Assembly (NCBI GenBank): GCA_964501275.1
Contig: CAZCSP010000016.1
Span: 1-64,000 of the forward strand
Origin: 55-13 sp964501275
GTDB lineage: Bacteria; Armatimonadota; Fimbriimonadia; Fimbriimonadales; Fimbriimonadaceae
Reading direction: 5' to 3'
DNA length: 64,000 nucleotides
In this document: positions 61,691-64,000 of the stretch, piece after piece
Layout: every line of letters starts with the position of its first letter
Position numbering within the stretch: the first letter of the stretch is position 1
Position numbers and translations under genes: made by a program
Notes under the pieces: generated by a model
Told to the model about the DNA's origin: nothing
What the model saw: only the letters and a program-made list of their open reading frames with translations
Databases searched by the model: none

Positions 61691-61936
61691 ATGGCAAACG
61701 AAGATGATGTCAGGGGCACGAAGTATGCTCGATCTGAGGTTGGGCGGCGCGGGATCGACTTGACGCAGGCCGACCTTCGGGTGATGCATGGCGTCTGCTA
61801 TATCCGAGGTTCGATCCGAGCGTTGCGCAGTGCGAATATCCCCGACTTGCACTCCGAGATGGAGAAGATCGCCAAGATTCTCCGCACCAAGCCGGAGATC
61901 AAAGATGTCGTTTTGGATTGCATCTACAGGAGTTGA
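61691..61936 (+). CDS. Small protein of unknown function
   Basis: 81 residues, charged, with a possible alpha-beta core (ADLRVMHGVCYIRGSIRALR, then LHSEMEKIAKILRTKPEIKD, then VVLDCIYR). The strand-helix-strand order loosely recalls a BON domain but is not conclusive. TACAAT at 61675-61680 lies 10 nt before the ATG. Codon use and the clean promoter suggest it is real. Confidence 0.7.
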   Translation: MANEDDVRGTKYARSEVGRRGIDLTQADLRVMHGVCYIRGSIRALRSANIPDLHSEMEKIAKILRTKPEIKDVVLDCIYRS

Positions 61937-62045
61937 GGGACGGCGTTGGGCGTTGCGGCATTTGGCATTTCGGTGTTGTGGCGTTGGGCATAGGGCGGAA
62001 GCGGGGCTCTGCCCACGGGTACACGCTCCTCGTCGGCGATGTACC
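61935..62045. repeat. Family F half-element plus degenerate family E arm
   Basis: GGGACGGCGTTGGGCGTTGC and CATTTCGGTGTTGTGGCG (family F units) are followed by GCTCTGCCCACGGGTACACG (about 62006), which resembles the right arm of the 33-bp repeat at 13024. No full stem forms, so this looks like a decayed composite. Confidence 0.6.
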
Positions 62046-62060
62046 GACTTTCCTTCTGTC

Positions 62061-64000
62061 CTAGTTATTCGCGGTGGGCGGCTCGACTCCGTGGAGCCAT
62101 CTGACGAAATAGTCCCTTCGTTTTTGCTCGCCATAGGGGCCGCCGTCGGTGTGGTCGGCTCCGGGGATGACGACCAGTTCAAAGTCTTTTCTCGCTTTGA
62201 TCAGGGCGTCGGCTAGGCGGAAGGTGGTCTCGGGGGGGACGTTTCGATCCTGCTCGCCGACGATCAGCATCAGCCTGCCTTTCAGCTTGCCCGCGTTGGT
62301 GATGTTCGACTGTTGGTCATAGTGGGAGCCGACGGGGTAGCCCATCCACTGCTCGTTCCACCACTGCTTGTCGATCCGATTGTCGTGGCATCCGCAGGAA
62401 CTGACGGCGACCTTGTAAAACTCGGGGTGGTAGAGGACGGCGCCGGTGGAGCTTTGGCCTCCCGCCGAGGTTCCGTAGATGCCGACCCGCGTCAGATCTA
62501 GCTGAGGGACCTTCTTGGCAAGGGCCTGCATCCAGAGAATACGGTCGGGGAATCCGGCGTCGGCGACGTTTTTCCAGGCGACATCGTGGAAAGCTTTGCC
62601 CCGGTTGTTGGTGCCCATCCCGTCGATCTGGACCACGATGAAGCCAAGCTCGGCGAGGCGGTGCATGTTGTGGAAGGGGCGGAAGCCTTTGGGCACGAAG
62701 CTATCGTGGGGGCCAGCGTAGATGTACTCGATGACCGGGTACTTGCGCTTGGGGTCGAAGTTGGTGGGGCGGATTACCATCCCCCAGATGTCCGATTTGC
62801 CATCGCGCCCCTTGGCGGCAAAGCGCTCGGGGAGCTTGACCCCGTTCTTGGTCAAGGCGGAGATGTCAGCTTTCTCAATGGTGAGGAGTAGTTCTCCCGT
62901 CACCGAAGATCGCAACTCGTGGACGGGTGCGGCATCAACTCGGGAATAGGTGTCGACGATGAAGCGGCGGTCGGGTGAGAAGAGGGGAGTATGGGCGCCG
63001 TCGCCTTTGGTCAACTGGACAAAGCCCGAGCCGTCCAGATTGATGCGGCAGGCGTGGAGGTGATAGGGGTCGTCTTTGCTAGGGTCGCCGAAACCGCTGG
63101 CATTGAACCAGATTTGGCCCTTGGCTTCATCGACATGGGTGATTCCGCGCATGACCCAGTTGCCCTTGGTGATCTGCTTTGCCTCGCCCGTCTCGGCGTC
63201 CACCAGATAGAGGTGGTTCCAGCCGTCTCGCTCCGACTGCCAGATCAGCTTCTCTCCGTTGCCGATCAGCCAATAGTTGGTTTTGCTCTGGTCGATGAAC
63301 GTCGGGCTCTTCTCGTGGACCACCGTCTTGACGGCCCCGGTAGCAGCGTCGATGGAGAGGATCTTGTGCTCCTGGTAGCCTCGGACGGGGAAGCTCACGA
63401 AGACTTTGCCGCCGCGAGGCCGAATACCTGGAGGGTTAGACCAGGGCTGACCGCCGCCCATGATGGGGGCGATGTCCAGCTTGGTTTCCTCTTTGGAGGC
63501 GGGGTCGATAAACCAAGCTTCGAACTCATCCAGTTTGTCGCCGGGCTGGTCGTACATCCGCTGCTCCAAAACGGCGCGGGTGTTGCCCGCAATGGCGGCT
63601 TTAAGCAGGTAGACGAGCCTTCGGTCTCCGGGAAGGAGGCGGAAGGCGAGGATTTTGCCGCTCTGAAGCTGGTTTGCGCGGGAGTAGGAGCCTTGTTTGG
63701 AGACGACGGTCCACCCGGTATCGGAACGAAACTCCACCTGCCCCTCCCGAACCCGCACGGGGCCTTCCGACTGGCCCTGCTGCTGGGGTGGAACGAAGTC
63801 GCCGTAGTAGGGGGCGGGAAAGTCGGTGCTGGGCTCTTCTTCCGCCAAGGTTTCCACGACGGTGCCGCTGTCGAAAAGTCCGCCTTTCTCCACCTTGCCC
63901 GTGGCAGGGGTGAAGGTGTAGTTGATACGGTCGATTTGGAAGGTGATCTCGGTGGCGGCGGTGTTGTATGAGAGGGAGTTGAAGGGAAGCTGGTCAGGTT
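62061..64000 (-). CDS. S9 family prolyl oligopeptidase/DPP-IV-like peptidase (5' end outside window)
   Basis: The open frame runs to the window edge without a stop; the GTG at 63893 is internal because the upstream codons continue a DPP-IV-type sequence (NTAATEITFQIDRINYTF). It has a beta-propeller N-terminal part (LIWQSERDGWNHLYLVDAET) and a C-terminal alpha/beta hydrolase. The triad is visible in YGTSAGGQSS (Ser), VGEQDRNVPP (Asp) and GADHT (His). It cleaves peptides after proline-type residues. The N-terminus and any signal peptide lie beyond 64000. Confidence 0.93.
   Translation of the reverse strand, partial: PDQLPFNSLSYNTAATEITFQIDRINYTFTPATGKVEKGGLFDSGTVVETLAEEEPSTDFPAPYYGDFVPPQQQGQSEGPVRVREGQVEFRSDTGWTVVSKQGSYSRANQLQSGKILAFRLLPGDRRLVYLLKAAIAGNTRAVLEQRMYDQPGDKLDEFEAWFIDPASKEETKLDIAPIMGGGQPWSNPPGIRPRGGKVFVSFPVRGYQEHKILSIDAATGAVKTVVHEKSPTFIDQSKTNYWLIGNGEKLIWQSERDGWNHLYLVDAETGEAKQITKGNWVMRGITHVDEAKGQIWFNASGFGDPSKDDPYHLHACRINLDGSGFVQLTKGDGAHTPLFSPDRRFIVDTYSRVDAAPVHELRSSVTGELLLTIEKADISALTKNGVKLPERFAAKGRDGKSDIWGMVIRPTNFDPKRKYPVIEYIYAGPHDSFVPKGFRPFHNMHRLAELGFIVVQIDGMGTNNRGKAFHDVAWKNVADAGFPDRILWMQALAKKVPQLDLTRVGIYGTSAGGQSSTGAVLYHPEFYKVAVSSCGCHDNRIDKQWWNEQWMGYPVGSHYDQQSNITNAGKLKGRLMLIVGEQDRNVPPETTFRLADALIKARKDFELVVIPGADHTDGGPYGEQKRRDYFVRWLHGVEPPTANN

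Overview
The window is GC-rich, gene-dense bacterial chromosome with no rRNA, tRNA, transposase, phage gene or CRISPR array. Several signs point to Armatimonadota (Fimbriimonadia-like), with moderate confidence because no marker RNA is present: two PEP-CTERM proteins, LolA-like and DsbD-type envelope proteins, a carB encoded as two halves, proteins resembling Deinococcus-Thermus and cyanobacterial families (quinate-dehydrogenase-like, acyl-ACP-reductase-like), and many genes whose only start signal is a TAnnnT box 6-8 nt before the start codon, the arrangement expected for leaderless mRNAs.

Layout. 0-8.4 kb: carB C-terminal half, two FKBP prolyl isomerases, a large membrane protein, a TPR lipoprotein and a DUF4350/DUF4129/membrane protein operon. 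8.5-18 kb: LolA-like protein, TPR protein, YyaL-type thioredoxin-domain protein fused to a DsbD-like domain, MFS transporter coupled to a MobA-like nucleotidyltransferase, an STN-domain protein and an AlkD-like protein. 18-27 kb: a secreted glycosidase-like protein, a NatAB-type ABC exporter, a TacA/TacT toxin-antitoxin pair, YCII protein, RidA, and a two-gene dehydrogenase/acyl-ACP-reductase-like unit. 27-31 kb: an accessory-looking patch with a PEP-CTERM protein, a DUF559 nuclease, tandem repeats, an AT-richer helical protein and a SIR2-like NADase candidate. 31-35 kb: groEL with a CIRCE operator and groES, separated by an orphan gene and a miniature GluRS-like protein. 35-44 kb: ferritin-like protein, TauE exporter, PEP-CTERM protein, alkyltransferase-like protein, amidase/GerMN pair, M50 protease, PAP2 phosphatase. 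44-49 kb: obgE-nadD-rsfS operon, MntA/HepT pair, rimM, khpA and rpsP. 49-57 kb: YqiJ/YqiK flotillin operon, thioesterase, a sugar ABC importer (no ATPase) divergent from a sugar-phosphate isomerase-like gene. 57.6-64 kb: secDF fusion, folC, a small conserved-looking protein and the 3' part of an S9 peptidase.

The most distinctive feature is non-coding. Nearly every gap longer than about 80 bp holds a long inverted repeat, and the repeats belong to several unrelated sequence families (33-bp, 30-bp and 23-bp perfect stems; tandem hairpin units; elements bounded by two outward-facing terminator hairpins). Several share a short CTACAAG/CTTGTAG motif. None carries a transposase. They look like non-autonomous extragenic palindromes that double as gene-end punctuation.
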